64,000 nucleotides of DNA from the NCBI RefSeq assembly GCF_001927245.1, contig NZ_MJUX01000004.1, positions 310,001 through 374,000 of the forward strand. Direction: 5' to 3'. Position numbers and translations under genes: made by a program. Below the pieces are notes generated by a model, which was not told the DNA's origin, did not search any database, and worked only from the letters and a program-made list of their open reading frames with translations. Position 1 is the stretch's first letter; each line of letters opens with the position of its first letter. Shown one piece after another: positions 8,615 to 17,025 of this stretch. The stretch comes from Acuticoccus yangtzensis. Lineage in GTDB: Bacteria > Pseudomonadota > Alphaproteobacteria > Rhizobiales > Amorphaceae.

Positions 8615-10258
8615 TCAGCGCTCCGCAAGGATGTGGTCCGCGGTCCGCAAGGCGAGGGCCTGCGCCGTGGCGGTGGGGTTCATCGCGCTCGCCGTCACGA
8701 ATACGCTCGGATCGGTGATGAAGAGGTTCGCGACATCATGGCACCGCCCGAACGGATCGGTCACGGAGGTTTCGGGATCCGTCCCCATGCGCGCAGTGCC
8801 CATGATGTGAAATCCGGCCTGGCGCTTCAAAGGCTCCACCGCCACCGCCTGCGCACCGGCGACGCGCAACAGCTCGTCGGCCCGCGCGATTCCGAAGTCG
8901 AGAGCGCCACGCGTCTCGGCGGATAGGCGGTAGGACATGCGCGCGGCAGGCAGGCCGTCCCTGTCGGCGAGCCGGCCCGACAGGGTGACCTCGTTCCCCT
9001 CCTCCGGCCGATCCTCGACGCAGATGTTAAGACGGGCGCGCACCGTCCCCGGCCCGGCCCTCCCCGGCGCTTCGGTGCGGGCCGCCTCGGGAACAAGTTG
9101 CATCTTGAACCCGGCGGAGAGGCGGCGCGCCGGATCGGGCCGCAGAAATTCCAGGCAGACGAGCCCCGCCTTCTGGCCGCGGGCGATGGCGGCATCTGCG
9201 GGAAGGGGTATCGCACCCTCCACCTGGGCGTGCGGGTGCAGCATGAGGTTGCGGCCGACCTGGCCGGACCGGTTGGCCGCCTCCGACAGCAAGAGCAGGC
9301 GCGGCGTGCCGAGCCCGCCCGCGGCGAGGATGACGCGCCGCGCGGCGAGCCGCACGGTTCCCCCGTCCGTGGCGCAGAGGACGCCGGAGACGCGCCCGTC
9401 CCAAAGCTCCAGCCGCTGCGCCCTCAGCCCGGTGAGGACGCGTGCCCCGGCGGCGACGGCGGGCGCCATGTAGCAGCGGTCCGCCCCGGCGGCGATGCGT
9501 GCGGGGCACCCGGCATCGCACGGCCCATCGTGGGTGCAGAGGTCTCCTGCCCCGCGCGCCAGCTCGACCGGCCAATGGTGCCATCCGAGCCGGTCGAAGG
9601 CGGCGGACATCGCCGTGCCGAGAGGGCCCAGCGGCGGCAGCTGCCGCAGCGCCTGCGCCGCGTCGCGGGCGGGACCCGCGGGGTCGCCGCGGTGGGCGGC
9701 GAGGCCCATCATCTCCTCGTTCACAGCATAGTGGGCGGCGATGTCGTCATGGGTGATCGGCCAGGCCGCTCCGCCGGTATGGCCCAGGAAGTCGCCCTCG
9801 CGAAAGCGCGGGATATGGGCCGCCCACCACAAGGTGGTTCCGCCCACCGCGTTGCCGGTGGAGGCTTTGATCGGGCTGTCGGCGTCGTCCACCGGAAGAT
9901 CCCACGTCCCTGCACGCACGTTGGGGTTCTCGTGCAGCGGCCCGGCGCGGCGCGCGGCGTAGTCCGCGCTGGCAAAACCGAAGTCCTGCGCGCCGAGCCA
10001 CGGCCCCGCCTCCACCGCGACCACGTCGACCCCCGCCGATGCGAGGCGCCATGTGGCCGCCGCGCCGCAGGCCCCGGCACCGACGACGACGACTTCCGCC
10101 TCGATCGGGCGATCCGAGGCCGTGCGCCTTGACGCCGCGCCCTCCGTGGCCGCGCCGTCCATCGCGGTGCGGTGGGCCGACGCGCCTTCCGTCGCCGTCC
10201 GGTCCGTCGCCGTGCGGTCGGCCGTCGCCGAGAGGTCGCACGCGCCGCGCGCTGTCAT
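8615..10258 (-). CDS. GMC-family FAD-dependent oxidoreductase
   Basis: A flavin-dependent alcohol, sugar or amine oxidase/dehydrogenase of the glucose-methanol-choline superfamily, 547 residues. The Rossmann FAD motif VVVVGAGACGAAATW starts near residue 56, GNAVGGTTLWWAAH near 135 is the second family signature, and the C-terminus has the catalytic His (GFHIMGTARMGTD) and Asn (ASAMNPTATAQALA). The middle CTHDGPCDAGCP cluster is a feature of several gluconate/sorbitol-dehydrogenase-like members. The first 52 residues are a Thr/Ala/Asp/Arg-rich tract with repeats such as DRTATDRTATEG that is outside the fold. The start is supported by GAGGAGG 7 bases upstream and a 4-base overlap with the upstream ATPase gene. 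Confidence 0.92.
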   Translation of the reverse strand: MTARGACDLSATADRTATDRTATEGASAHRTAMDGAATEGAASRRTASDRPIEAEVVVVGAGACGAAATWRLASAGVDVVAVEAGPWLGAQDFGFASADYAARRAGPLHENPNVRAGTWDLPVDDADSPIKASTGNAVGGTTLWWAAHIPRFREGDFLGHTGGAAWPITHDDIAAHYAVNEEMMGLAAHRGDPAGPARDAAQALRQLPPLGPLGTAMSAAFDRLGWHHWPVELARGAGDLCTHDGPCDAGCPARIAAGADRCYMAPAVAAGARVLTGLRAQRLELWDGRVSGVLCATDGGTVRLAARRVILAAGGLGTPRLLLLSEAANRSGQVGRNLMLHPHAQVEGAIPLPADAAIARGQKAGLVCLEFLRPDPARRLSAGFKMQLVPEAARTEAPGRAGPGTVRARLNICVEDRPEEGNEVTLSGRLADRDGLPAARMSYRLSAETRGALDFGIARADELLRVAGAQAVAVEPLKRQAGFHIMGTARMGTDPETSVTDPFGRCHDVANLFITDPSVFVTASAMNPTATAQALALRTADHILAER

Positions 10259-11109
10259 CGGCCCGCCTCCTCGACCGCGCGGTGCGTGTCCGCTTCCTCC
10301 ACGGCCTCCACCGTCGGCACGGCGGCGATCAGGCTTTGCGTATAGGCGTGGGTCGGCGCATCGAGGATCTGCGCGGCGGGTCCGTCCTCCACCAGCCGCC
10401 CGCGCGACAACACGCCGATATCGTCGGCCATGTAGCGCACCACGGCGAGGTTGTGGCTGATGAAGAAATAGGTGAGGCCGAGCTCGTCCTGCAGGTCGCG
10501 CATCAGATTGAGGATCTGCGCCTGCACCGAAACGTCGAGGGCCGAGGTGGGCTCGTCGCAGATGATGAAGTCGGCGCGGGTGGCGATGGCGCGCGCGATG
10601 GCGATCCGCTGGCGCTGCCCGCCGGAGAACTCGTGCGGAAAGCGGGTGCCGTCCGCCGGGTGAAGGCCGACGCGCTCCAGAAGCTGGCCGACCGTCTCCA
10701 GCGTCTCCGCGCGGCCTTTGCGCTGGCCGGGGCCGCGCAGAGGCTCGCCGATGATGTCGTCCACCTTCCAGCGCGGGTTGAGGCTCGAATAGGGGTCCTG
10801 GAAGACCATCTGCATCCGCCGCCGCGCGCCGTTCTCCTGCGCCCCCGCCCCGGTCACAGGCGCCCCGCCGAGGCTGATCTGCCCCTTCGTCGGCGCCAGC
10901 AGGCCGGCCACCATGCGCGCGATGGTCGATTTTCCCGACCCCGACTCGCCCACCAGCGCATAGGTCGTGCCGCGGCGGATGGTGAAGGACACCGCATCCA
11001 CCGCCGTCAACGCGGGCGGGCGCTGACCGGCGAGGCGCATCGGCAGCGTCCGGCGCGGGGCGAACACCTTGGTCAGCCCCGAAACGGCGAGGAACGGCGC
11101 CCCCGTCAT
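10255..11109 (-). CDS. ABC transporter ATP-binding protein, OppF/DppF type
   Basis: Cytoplasmic ATPase of the peptide-type importer, 284 residues. Walker A is GESGSGKS at 54-61, the Q-loop is in MVFQDPYSSLNPRW, the ABC signature is SGGQRQRI around 163-170, Walker B is FIICDEPTS around 183, and the H-loop is in FFISHNLAVV. SSLNPRW and HEFSGGQRQR are typical of the OppF side of the pair. It overlaps the upstream OppD-type gene and the downstream GMC gene by 4 bases each. With OppD-, OppB-, OppC- and OppA-type proteins it completes a five-part importer split by three enzyme genes. Confidence 0.96.
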   Translation of the reverse strand: MTGAPFLAVSGLTKVFAPRRTLPMRLAGQRPPALTAVDAVSFTIRRGTTYALVGESGSGKSTIARMVAGLLAPTKGQISLGGAPVTGAGAQENGARRRMQMVFQDPYSSLNPRWKVDDIIGEPLRGPGQRKGRAETLETVGQLLERVGLHPADGTRFPHEFSGGQRQRIAIARAIATRADFIICDEPTSALDVSVQAQILNLMRDLQDELGLTYFFISHNLAVVRYMADDIGVLSRGRLVEDGPAAQILDAPTHAYTQSLIAAVPTVEAVEEADTHRAVEEAGR

Positions 11110-12122
11110 GAAGCGCCCCCGTAGAGGTGGCAGGCGACGCGCACCGCGCCGTCGGCGACGCTGGCGGGACGCGTGACGCTGCAGGGCGCGACGGCGGCGG
11201 CGCAGCGCGGGTGGAAGGCGCAGCCCGCCGGGATCGCCGACAATCGCGGCATGGCTCCCGGAATGGAGACCAGCCGCTCAGGCCGGTGGGAAAGGGGCGG
11301 GATCGCCGCCATCAGCCCTTTGGCGTAGGGATGGCGCGGGCGGCGCACCACCTCGTCCACCGGCCCAGTTTCGACGACGCGGCCGGCATACATCACCGCC
11401 ACCCGGTCGGCCATGCGGGCGATCACGCCCATGTCGTGGGTGATCAGCATCAGCGCCGTGCGGCGCTCGCGGCAGAGACCGCTGAGGAGGTCGAGGATCT
11501 GCGCCTGGACCGACACGTCGAGGGCCGTCGTCGGCTCGTCGGCGATGATCAGCTCCGGCTCGCCCGCCAGCGCCAAGGCGATCACCACCCGCTGACGCAT
11601 CCCGCCGGAAAATTCATGCGGGAAGGAGGCGAGCCGTCCGGCGGCGTCCGGAATGCCGGTCTCCTCGAGGAGGGCGACGGCACGGCGCCGCGCACCGGCC
11701 GCGTCGAGGTTGAGATGGGTGCGGATGGTCTCGATCAATTGATCGCCGATGGTCAATAACGGGTCGAGGCTGACCGAGGGGTCCTGAAACACCATGCCGA
11801 TGCGCCGGCCGCGGATCGGGCGCATCTGCCGCGCGTTCAGATTGTCGATCCGGCTGCCCGAGAGGCGGATCTCTCCGCCCGTGACCCGGCCCCCTCCGGC
11901 GAGCAGGCCGATGACCGCGGCCCCGGTCACGGACTTCCCCGCCCCCGATTCGCCGACGACGCCGAGCACCTCGCCCCGCGCGATCTCGAACGACACGCGG
12001 TCGAGCGCGGTGAGCGCGCCGCGGCGGGTTGTGAAGGTGACGCTCAGGTCGCGAACGCCTAGCACCGGCGGGGCCGCGGGACTGTCGAAAGGGGCCGCGG
12101 CACTGTCAGAAGGGCTGATCAA
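11106..12122 (-). CDS. ABC transporter ATP-binding protein, OppD/DppD type; first gene of the operon
   Basis: Second ATPase of the importer, about 338 residues if started at TTG 12122, which has GAGGT about 10 bases upstream. The reading frame stays open another 1.1 kb upstream but there it lies antisense to the dehydrogenase gene and has no family similarity. Walker A GESGAGKS is near 57-64, MVFQDPSVSLDPLLTIG holds the Q-loop, HEFSGGMRQRV is the signature and LIIADEPTTALDVS is Walker B. The C-terminal PAGCAFHPRCAAAVAPC is the oligopeptide-transporter C-terminal domain with its Cys cluster. TTG initiation is inferred; no ATG lies in a suitable place. Confidence 0.93.
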   Translation of the reverse strand: MISPSDSAAAPFDSPAAPPVLGVRDLSVTFTTRRGALTALDRVSFEIARGEVLGVVGESGAGKSVTGAAVIGLLAGGGRVTGGEIRLSGSRIDNLNARQMRPIRGRRIGMVFQDPSVSLDPLLTIGDQLIETIRTHLNLDAAGARRRAVALLEETGIPDAAGRLASFPHEFSGGMRQRVVIALALAGEPELIIADEPTTALDVSVQAQILDLLSGLCRERRTALMLITHDMGVIARMADRVAVMYAGRVVETGPVDEVVRRPRHPYAKGLMAAIPPLSHRPERLVSIPGAMPRLSAIPAGCAFHPRCAAAVAPCSVTRPASVADGAVRVACHLYGGAS

Positions 12123-12291
12123 CGGCAGGTAGACCTCACACGTGGATGGCCGGTGCGGCGAGGACCGACCCCGGCCGAAACCGCCCAGGATCGAGGCAAA
12201 GGGTATGCCATTTCCCGTCGGAAAGGGTGGGCACAACCCCGCTCTTTCCGGGCCGTCGCGCGTGGGGGCTGGGGTCGCTCCGGCCCAAAAT

Positions 12292-12302
12292 TTGTATAAC
12301 AA
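12292..12302. promoter_or_regulatory. Candidate GntR/FCD operator in the divergent oppD-SDR intergenic region
   Basis: TTGTATAACAA fits the FadR-subfamily GntR consensus TNGT-N3-ACNA exactly and sits in the only AT-rich part of the 282-base gap between oppD (minus) and the dehydrogenase (plus). On the minus strand it contains TTATAC, a possible -10. A GntR/FCD regulator is encoded about 0.8 kb away, and a near-identical site lies at 7224. The rest of the gap shows no gene. Confidence 0.5.
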
Positions 12303-12404
12303 GCTAACATAACGGGTTGAATTGACAATCCGCGGACCGCGCGCCTCGTCCAGCCGGACGGTTGAACGAAGCGGCAGTGAGACAAGCAACGAAGGACGAA
12401 AAAT

Positions 12405-13166
12405 TTGCTGAGATTGGCGGATAAAATTGCGGTCATCACCGGCGGAGGGTCGGGGATCGGCCTCAGCGCGGCGCGGATCTTCGCCGCGGAGGGCGCACGG
12501 CTCGCTCTGGTGGATCGCGACGCGGCCGCGCTCGCGGCGGCCAAGGCCGAGATCGGCGCAGCGGTGCACCTCACCTTGTGCGGCGACGTGGGCGACGAGG
12601 CGGTGGTGAAATCCCACGCCGCCGAGATCGCCACGACGATGGGGCCGCCGGACGTGCTCCTGTGCGCTGCCGGCTGGTCCACCGGGCACCGCGCGGCCGA
12701 TTGCGATCTGGCGTCCTGGAACGCGGTGATCGCCACCAATCTCACCGGCACCTTCTTGTGGGCGCGAGAGGTGGTGAACGCCCTCACCGCGGTGCAGCGG
12801 CCGGGCTCGCTGATCTTCGTCGCCTCGCAACTGGCCTTTGCCGGATCGCGCGGCAATGCTGCCTATATCGCCGCCAAAGGCGCCGTCGTCAGCCTCGCAA
12901 AATGCATGGCCAACGATCATGCGATGGACGGCATCCGCGTCAACGCGCTGGTGCCGGGGGCGATCGACACGCCGATGCTGCGCCGCAGTTTCGCGCGGGC
13001 GCCGGCCCCGGAGGCGGCGCGTGCACGCTCGATTTCGCGCCACACGATGGGGCGGCTCGGCCAGCCGGACGAGGTCGCGCGTGCCGCGCTCTTCCTTGCC
13101 AGCGACGAGGCGTCCTTCACGACCGGCTCGTGCCTGATGGCCGACGGCGGGTGGCTCGCCGGGTAG
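12405..13166 (+). CDS. Short-chain dehydrogenase/reductase (SDR), classical type
   Basis: NAD(P)-dependent oxidoreductase of 253 residues, standard for the classical SDR family. The cofactor motif TGGGSGIG is at 12-19, an acidic residue after beta-2 (VDRD, about 37) favours NAD(H), NLTGTF is present, and the catalytic residues are Ser141 (VASQLAF) and Tyr154/Lys158 (YIAAK). The C-terminal DGGWLAG matches the usual ADGG end. The start is TTG at 12405 with AAGGA 8 bases upstream. It is divergent from the oppD operon and shares its candidate operator; its last 50 bases overlap the regulator gene on the other strand. Substrate not predictable. Confidence 0.93.
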   Translation: MLRLADKIAVITGGGSGIGLSAARIFAAEGARLALVDRDAAALAAAKAEIGAAVHLTLCGDVGDEAVVKSHAAEIATTMGPPDVLLCAAGWSTGHRAADCDLASWNAVIATNLTGTFLWAREVVNALTAVQRPGSLIFVASQLAFAGSRGNAAYIAAKGAVVSLAKCMANDHAMDGIRVNALVPGAIDTPMLRRSFARAPAPEAARARSISRHTMGRLGQPDEVARAALFLASDEASFTTGSCLMADGGWLAG

Positions 13167-13965
13167 GTGCCGCGCCCGCGCCCTTGCCGCTGTCGGCCGA
13201 CGCGGCGAGCGTCGTCCCGGCGGTGCCGCCCGGTCCGCCCAAAGGCTCCGCGTCGAGATCGAGCGCATGGCCGCCGGCGGCCCCATAGCCCCGGCGCTCC
13301 GGAAGAATGTGGTCCCGCAAGATGTCGCGGATCTGGTCGGCGCTGAGGTCGCCCGCGACGGCGTCCTTCAACCGGTCCCGAAACGCCTCGTGGCGGCGCA
13401 CCACGACCCACAGATCCACGTCCCGAAACCGGGCGAGGTTGAGGATGATGAGGACGTGCCGCGCGATGGCGGTCCACAACGTCATGTAGATGGGGTTCTG
13501 CGCCGCCTCGCAGATGAGGGTGTGGAAGGCGACGTCCGCCTCCAGCATCTCCGTCGTATCGCCGTTGCGGGCGGCGCGGGCCATCGCCTCGATCCCCGCA
13601 TCCAGCAACGTGAGGTCGGAGCGCCCCTCCCGCCAGGCGGCGATCGCCTCGCGCGTGAACAGCGTTTCGACCGCGAAGCGCGCCTCGTGCACGCTCGCCA
13701 CGGTCTGCTGCGAGAAGGTGACGACCTTGTAGCCGCGATGGCCGCCCCCATCGATGATGCCTTGGGTGGCGAGGATCTTGAGCGCCTCGCGGACCGGCAC
13801 CCGGCTCACTCCGAGCTCAGCGGCGAGCGCGGTCTCGACGATACGCTCCCCGTCCGCCAGTTCGCGCGCGGCGATGGCCTGGGCGATATGGTTGGCGATG
13901 GCCTCGGGAAGGGCCTCGGCGCGCTTGAAGGTCGAGGCTGGCGCCATTCCGGTCTTTCTCATCAT
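13117..13965 (-). CDS. GntR-family transcriptional regulator with FCD ligand-binding domain
   Basis: DNA-binding regulator of about 282 residues. The winged helix-turn-helix covers roughly residues 20-85 (ELGVSRVPVREALKILATQGIID), followed by the alpha-helical FCD domain with FHTLICEAAQNPIYM and the His-rich metal/ligand region. The start is ATG 13965 or 13962; neither has a strong ribosome site, and 13947 is possible. After the FCD domain there is a Gly/Ala/Arg-rich tail of about 60 residues that overlaps the dehydrogenase 3' end on the opposite strand. From its position it is the best candidate regulator for the minus-strand catabolic operon and the SDR through the two TGTATAACAA sites. Confidence 0.9.
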   Translation of the reverse strand: MMRKTGMAPASTFKRAEALPEAIANHIAQAIAARELADGERIVETALAAELGVSRVPVREALKILATQGIIDGGGHRGYKVVTFSQQTVASVHEARFAVETLFTREAIAAWREGRSDLTLLDAGIEAMARAARNGDTTEMLEADVAFHTLICEAAQNPIYMTLWTAIARHVLIILNLARFRDVDLWVVVRRHEAFRDRLKDAVAGDLSADQIRDILRDHILPERRGYGAAGGHALDLDAEPLGGPGGTAGTTLAASADSGKGAGAAPTRRATRRRPSGTSRS

Positions 13966-14168
13966 CAGAAGGTGGCGGACCTGGTCAGGCCCGTCGAGGC
14001 TCCGGCGGGCGACGCCGGCCTCGTTTTGTGGCGTGCCGCCACGGCGATTACAAGCCGCACCCGCCACTGCCCCCTGCCGGCGCGCATGGGTTGTGCCGCT
14101 TGCGCCGCAGCCGGACCGGCGCCACGTTGTGAGGCAAAATAAACGTGAGCACATCCGGGAGGACGACG

Positions 14169-15026
14169 ATGAGCGGACAGGACACGGCCGCCGCCACGGG
14201 CGGACTGAGCGACGAGGCGCTGGAGCACTATCGGCGCGAAGGCTACGTCTTCCCCATCCGCGTGATGAGCCGGGAGGACGCCGCGGCCTACCGCGCCAAG
14301 TTGGAGGCTTTCGAGGCGGCCCAAGGCGGGCCGATCGCCGGCAACTTGCGCCACAAATCCCACCTCCTCTTCACCTGGGCGAACGAGATCGCCCACAACC
14401 CGACGATCCTCGATGCCGTGGAGCGCATCCTCGGCCCGGACATTCTTCTGTGGGGCTCGTCCTTCTTCATCAAGGAGCCGCGGACGACGGCTTACGTGTC
14501 CTGGCATCAGGACGCCACCTACTGGGGGCTGGACGGGTCGGACATCGTCACCGCGTGGGTGGCGCTCGCCGATGCGCCCGTCGCCTCGGGGGCGATGACC
14601 TTCTGGCCGAAGAGCCACCTGAAACTGCAACTGCCGCACACCGACACCTTCGCGGCCGACAACCTGTTGTCGCGCGGGCAGGAGATCGCCGTCGACGTAC
14701 CGCAGGACGAGGGCGTCGACGTGCCGCTTCAGGCCGGTGAGATGAGCCTCCACCACGTGCTTCTGGTGCACGGGTCGAAGGCCAACACCACGGCCGACCG
14801 GCGGATCGGCTTCGCCCTGCGCTTCATTCCGACCCGCCTCGCCCAGACCAAGACGAAGGATTGGGCGATGCTGATGCGTGGACGCGACATCTACGGCCAC
14901 TTTGCGCACGAACCGCAGCCGGTGGCCGACCTTCATCCGGACGCGGTCGCCGCCCATGCGGTCGCCATGGGGGCGCAGGTCGCGGCCGTCTACCAGGGCA
15001 CGGACCGCAAAGAGTACCGCCCATGA
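14169..15026 (+). CDS. Phytanoyl-CoA dioxygenase (PhyH) family Fe(II)/2-oxoglutarate oxygenase
   Basis: Non-haem iron oxygenase of about 285 residues. The HxD half of the iron facial triad is in SWHQDATYWG (about His113/Asp115), the distal His is in LLVHGSKAN (about 201), and the 2-oxoglutarate-binding Arg is expected in RRIGFALRF. PVASGAMTFWPKSH matches the family's conserved GAM.FWPGSH-like strand. ATG 14169 is chosen because GGGAGGA precedes it by 6 bases; an upstream GTG at 14145 lacks this. Its stop overlaps the next start (ATGA), so it is coupled to the adenylating enzyme, suggesting hydroxylation of a carrier-bound or CoA-linked substrate. Confidence 0.9.
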   Translation: MSGQDTAAATGGLSDEALEHYRREGYVFPIRVMSREDAAAYRAKLEAFEAAQGGPIAGNLRHKSHLLFTWANEIAHNPTILDAVERILGPDILLWGSSFFIKEPRTTAYVSWHQDATYWGLDGSDIVTAWVALADAPVASGAMTFWPKSHLKLQLPHTDTFAADNLLSRGQEIAVDVPQDEGVDVPLQAGEMSLHHVLLVHGSKANTTADRRIGFALRFIPTRLAQTKTKDWAMLMRGRDIYGHFAHEPQPVADLHPDAVAAHAVAMGAQVAAVYQGTDRKEYRP

Positions 15027-16744
15027 CGCTGCCGCCGGGCGGGCGTCTCCTCGACGACGGGAGCATCCACGTCCCCGCCCAGGGCGACGCGGCCGAGCGT
15101 GCGGCGATCGACGCGCACGCGGCGCGCAGCGTCTTGTGTGCGCTGCGCGAGACGCTCGGCCGGGTCGGGCCGGACGCGGTGGCGCTGGAGGACGGTGACA
15201 AGCGCCGCCTCACCTATGGCGAGCTGGTGCGCGCGGCGTCGGCGCTGTCCAGGGTGCTGAAACGCAGCCTGCCGAAGGACGCGCACACGGTGGCGATCAT
15301 GCTGCCGTCCAGCGCGGCGGGGGCGGTCGCCTATTACAGCGTTTTGGCCGCGGGGCTTCGGCCGGCCATGCTGAACTTCACCGCCGGCGCTGGCATCCTG
15401 CGCGGGGCGATCGCCACCTGCGGCGCCTCCGCCGTGCTGACGGCCGACCGCTTTCTGGAGCTTGCAGGATTGCGGCCGCTGGCGGACGAGATCGCCTCTG
15501 CCGCGCCCTTGTTGATGCTGGAGGAGATGCGCGGCCGCGTCGGCCTGGCGGACAAGATCTTCGCCGCCGCGGCCCACCCCTTGCGCCTGCTGCCGCGGCC
15601 GGACCCGGACGACACCGCCGCGGTGATCTTCACCTCCGGCTCGGAAGGGCAGCCGAAGGGCGTCGTCCTCTCCCACCGCAACCTCCTCGCCAACTGCAGC
15701 CAGGTGCACCACCACCTGCCGCTCGGGGTGGTGAAGGTGTTCTTCAATCCGCTGCCCATCTTCCACTCGCTGGGGCTGGGGCCGGGGCTCATCCTGCCGC
15801 TGTCCTTCGGCATGAAGCTGGTGCTGCACCCCTCTCCCTTGCGCATCAAAGAAATCACCCAGCGGATCGCCGAGACGAACGCCAACGTGCTCCTGACCAC
15901 CGACACCTTCCTGCGCCAATATGCGCGCGCGGGGGCGAAGGGCAGTCTCTCCTCGCTGCAATTCGCGGTCTGCGGTGCCGAGCGCGTGCGGGCCGAGACG
16001 CGCAACTTGGTGCGCAGCCGCTTCGGGTTCGAGGTGGTGGAGGGCTACGGCGTCACCGAGACGAGCCCGGTGATCGCGGTGAACCACCCGGACGAGATCC
16101 GCGACGGCACGGTGGGGCGCATGGTGCCGGGGCTGGAGGCACGGCTGGAGCCGGTCGCGGGGCTGACCGACGGCTGGCGGCTCCACGTGCGCGGCCCCAA
16201 CGTGATGCAGGGCTATCTCACCGCCGCCGGAACGCTGACCCCGCCGCCGGACGGCTGGCACGACACCGGTGACGTGGTGGCCTTCGAGAGCGGGTTCCTG
16301 GCGATCCGCGGCCGTCTAAAGAGGTTCGCCAAGCTGGGCGGGGAGATGACCTCGCTGGTGACGGTGGAGAACGTCGCCGGCGCCGTCTGGCCGGAGTTTC
16401 AGCACGCCGCGGCGGCGATCCCCGGCGGGACCAAAGGCGAGATCATCGTCCTCCTCACCCAAAACCCGAAACCGCAGCGGGAGGACCTTCAGGCCGAGCT
16501 GGCACGCCAGGGCCTTCCGGAGCGCTACCTTCCGGCGCGCATTTATACGGTGGACGAGATCCCGCTGCTGGGAACCGGCAAGCTCGACACCGTGGCGACC
16601 ACCCGCCTTGCCGAGCGGCTTCACGCCGAGCAGGCCGCCCCCCAGTCTCCGCCGGGCGCATGTCCCACCGCCGCGGCACCCGCCCCCGGCGGTGCCTCCG
16701 CTTCCGGCGGCTCTTCCGGGCAGGGTTCCCCGAGCGTCCACTGA
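15023..16744 (+). CDS. AMP-dependent ligase resembling the acyl-ACP synthetase domain of Aas
   Basis: ANL-superfamily adenylate-forming enzyme, about 573 residues, activating a carboxylic acid as acyl-AMP before transfer to a thiol carrier. Motifs are the P-loop FTSGSEGQPKG near 203-213, YGVTETSP near 341, HDTGDV near 412 and the catalytic Lys in LGTGKLDT near 516. The stretch VLSHRNLLANCSQ followed by PIFHSLGLGPGLILPLSFG is closer to the ligase half of Aas (2-acyl-glycerophosphoethanolamine acyltransferase/acyl-ACP synthetase) than to ordinary acyl-CoA synthetases, but the acyltransferase half is absent. The last 35 residues are Pro/Ser/Ala-rich. It overlaps the PhyH gene by 4 bases. Confidence 0.88.
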   Translation: MTLPPGGRLLDDGSIHVPAQGDAAERAAIDAHAARSVLCALRETLGRVGPDAVALEDGDKRRLTYGELVRAASALSRVLKRSLPKDAHTVAIMLPSSAAGAVAYYSVLAAGLRPAMLNFTAGAGILRGAIATCGASAVLTADRFLELAGLRPLADEIASAAPLLMLEEMRGRVGLADKIFAAAAHPLRLLPRPDPDDTAAVIFTSGSEGQPKGVVLSHRNLLANCSQVHHHLPLGVVKVFFNPLPIFHSLGLGPGLILPLSFGMKLVLHPSPLRIKEITQRIAETNANVLLTTDTFLRQYARAGAKGSLSSLQFAVCGAERVRAETRNLVRSRFGFEVVEGYGVTETSPVIAVNHPDEIRDGTVGRMVPGLEARLEPVAGLTDGWRLHVRGPNVMQGYLTAAGTLTPPPDGWHDTGDVVAFESGFLAIRGRLKRFAKLGGEMTSLVTVENVAGAVWPEFQHAAAAIPGGTKGEIIVLLTQNPKPQREDLQAELARQGLPERYLPARIYTVDEIPLLGTGKLDTVATTRLAERLHAEQAAPQSPPGACPTAAAPAPGGASASGGSSGQGSPSVH

Positions 16745-16916
16745 GCGTCCCGCTACGGCCCCGGCGGGCCCGAAGTGCCGTCCCGCCCGGCGGGCCTAAT
16801 GCGTCGGGCGGCAAAATCTTATGGGCGGCGGGACGGGGCGCGCTCCGCCGGGAGCTGCGACCGTCCGGCCCCTGCATCGGCCGTCGTGCATCGCCCGGCA
16901 GGCGTGTGATTCTCCC

Positions 16917-16928
16917 CACAACGTTGTG
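16917..16928. promoter_or_regulatory. Perfect 12-bp palindrome upstream of the RND efflux operon
   Basis: CACAACGTTGTG lies about 100 bases before the efflux adaptor start, in the 281-base gap 16745-17025 that otherwise shows only GC-rich inverted and direct repeats (CGGCGGGCC twice). Its size and place suit a dimeric repressor operator, but no TetR- or MarR-type gene is adjacent. Confidence 0.35.
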
Positions 16929-17025
16929 ACTTAGCGGCACCGTGATGGACGCCGGGTTGTCACGCTCGCCTCTGATGGGCACTGTGGCCACGCTGCCCTC
17001 AGCTTATCCCTTCGACCGGCGAAAG

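Noticed and set aside
12123-13286. Upstream extension of the OppD-type ATPase frame
   Set aside because: Frame is open but lies antisense to the SDR gene and has no ATPase-family similarity; TTG 12122 with a ribosome site gives the normal OppD length.
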